64,000 nt of DNA from contig JALNXH010000012.1 in NCBI GenBank assembly GCA_023230455.1, forward strand, positions 1 through 64,000, in the 5' to 3' direction. This stretch comes from Rhodocyclaceae bacterium. GTDB taxonomy: Bacteria > Pseudomonadota > Gammaproteobacteria > Burkholderiales > Rhodocyclaceae. The notes under the pieces were generated by a model. The model made no database searches and was not told the origin of the DNA. It was given only the letters and a program-made list of their open reading frames with translations. The position numbers and the translations under genes were made by a program. Below are positions 63,230 through 64,000 of the stretch, piece by piece (position 1 is the stretch's first letter; every line of letters starts with the position of its first letter).

Positions 63230-64000
63230 GTCACATCCTCCCTGTCTGTGGTTTTCTTTCCGGCACCGCCCGCCGGCAGGCACTCCCGCGGCCGCACAGT
63301 GTTTGCGCTCCGGCTGAGGAGACTATCAAAAATACGCTCTGCGACGCCACGCTCCAGATCGTCTCCAGCGACCGCCAGCGTGCCGGTGGCGTGCTCGACG
63401 GCCACGCTGGTCAGCGCCCCTGCCGCATACCGCCGCGGACTGCCGGCCTCGGCTTCGAAGGCGTTGAGCACCGCCGTCAGCGCGACCGGATCGATGGCGG
63501 CAAGCACCAGCGCATGGGCCAGCACCACATGGCCATCTCCCGCGCGGCGCCAGAACTGGGCGGTGCCGGCAATCTTCCGGCCACCGACGGCGAGATTGAA
63601 ACGGCCGTCGCAAAAACTGCCGAGCACCGCAGACGGCGTGGCGGTGCCGCGCAGGCCGAGCGCCTGCGCGAGAAGAGCGCACAGCGTCGTGTAGATGTCT
63701 TCGCTCCCCGCCAGGGCGCCGGCAGAGGTGCGCCAGGCCACGCTCAGGTTGAGGATGCCCGGCCCTTGCGGCACCGCACCGCCACCGCTGCGGCGTACCC
63801 GGACGGGCATGCCGCGCCGTTCCGAGCCGGCCGCCGCCTTGTCGAAATCAGCCAGGGCGCGGTATTTCTTCGATACCACCAGCAGCGGCCGACTGCGCCA
63901 GATCCGTGCACCGGAAAATCCGTCGGCCGCTCGCGCAAGCAATTCATCCTCCAGCGCCAAACCGTCGTCCAGCGGGCTCGATTCGATCGCAATCGAATCG
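63220..64000 (-). CDS. Lipoate-protein ligase-like protein (5' end outside window)
   Basis: At least 260 residues of a BPL/LplA/LipB-fold protein. RVRRSGGGAVPQGPGILNLSVA is the lipoate-ligase RRxGGG-type motif, followed by GRKIAGTAQFWR, whose Lys would bind lipoyl-AMP. The reading frame stays open through the last base of the window with no stop, and the first in-frame start in the window is a TTG at 63960, so the gene is very probably truncated. Function: octanoyl or lipoyl transfer, or a related ligase. It overlaps the acyl-CoA ligase start by 10 nt. Confidence 0.8.
   Translation of the reverse strand, partial: DSIAIESSPLDDGLALEDELLARAADGFSGARIWRSRPLLVVSKKYRALADFDKAAAGSERRGMPVRVRRSGGGAVPQGPGILNLSVAWRTSAGALAGSEDIYTTLCALLAQALGLRGTATPSAVLGSFCDGRFNLAVGGRKIAGTAQFWRRAGDGHVVLAHALVLAAIDPVALTAVLNAFEAEAGSPRRYAAGALTSVAVEHATGTLAVAGDDLERGVAERIFDSLLSRSANTVRPRECLPAGGAGKKTTDREDVTCI

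Overview
The window looks like a chromosomal segment of a betaproteobacterium, probably of the Rhodocyclales/Sterolibacterium type. The reasons are the gene orders trpF-trpB-trpA-accD-folC-SPOR-cvpA-purF-metZ and leuC-(entericidin)-leuD-leuB-asd-fimV-truA, and a betaproteobacterial-style rRNA leader at the left edge. The taxonomic placement is inference. Starts, Shine-Dalgarno sites and 1-4 nt gene overlaps are typical of a GC-rich proteobacterium.

Layout. (1) 1-160: a consensus sigma70 promoter and boxA-like leader point leftward, apparently driving an rRNA operon outside the window. (2) 160-22171, minus strand: a housekeeping block for methionine, purine, tryptophan, leucine, lysine/threonine and chorismate synthesis, plus FimV, an EcfT-like membrane protein, an MFS permease, a CBS protein and a 7Fe ferredoxin. 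(3) 22461-31102: trxA, rho, rpmE with its own promoter and terminator, an ArnT-like glycosyltransferase, orn, an M48 protease overlapping rsgA, an MFS exporter and tpx. (4) 31230-37920, minus strand: a complete Anbu operon (circularly permuted ATP-grasp, alpha-E protein, Anbu proteasome-like protease, transglutaminase/DUF2126). (5) 38089-41653: truC and a 921-aa MalT/LuxR-type regulator. (6) 41965-57243, plus strand: an accessory locus that starts divergently from this regulator. It has two SnoaL-like proteins (one with a Tat-like leader), two APH-type phosphotransferases, a DUF6285-like protein, an NmrA-like oxidoreductase, two related lipocalin-like proteins, two luciferase-like (LLM) oxidoreductases, an F420:NADPH oxidoreductase, and the whole coenzyme F420 pathway cofE-cofD-cofC-cofGH. 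(7) 57263-64000: YceH, an IS200-type element, and a group with an alpha/beta hydrolase, an isochorismatase-like hydrolase, an SDR, an acyl-CoA ligase and a lipoate-ligase-like protein cut by the window end.

The most interesting part is section 6. A full F420 synthesis set, an F420 reductase and two candidate F420-dependent enzymes are packed beside a duplicated phosphotransferase/lipocalin-like module and a large ligand-sensing regulator. The simplest reading is a self-sufficient F420-dependent metabolic island acting on a hydrophobic or cyclic substrate. CofE lacks the nitroreductase-like domain of mycobacterial FbiB, so the side-chain chemistry of this F420 is an open question. One phosphotransferase carries a clear frameshift at its 3' end.
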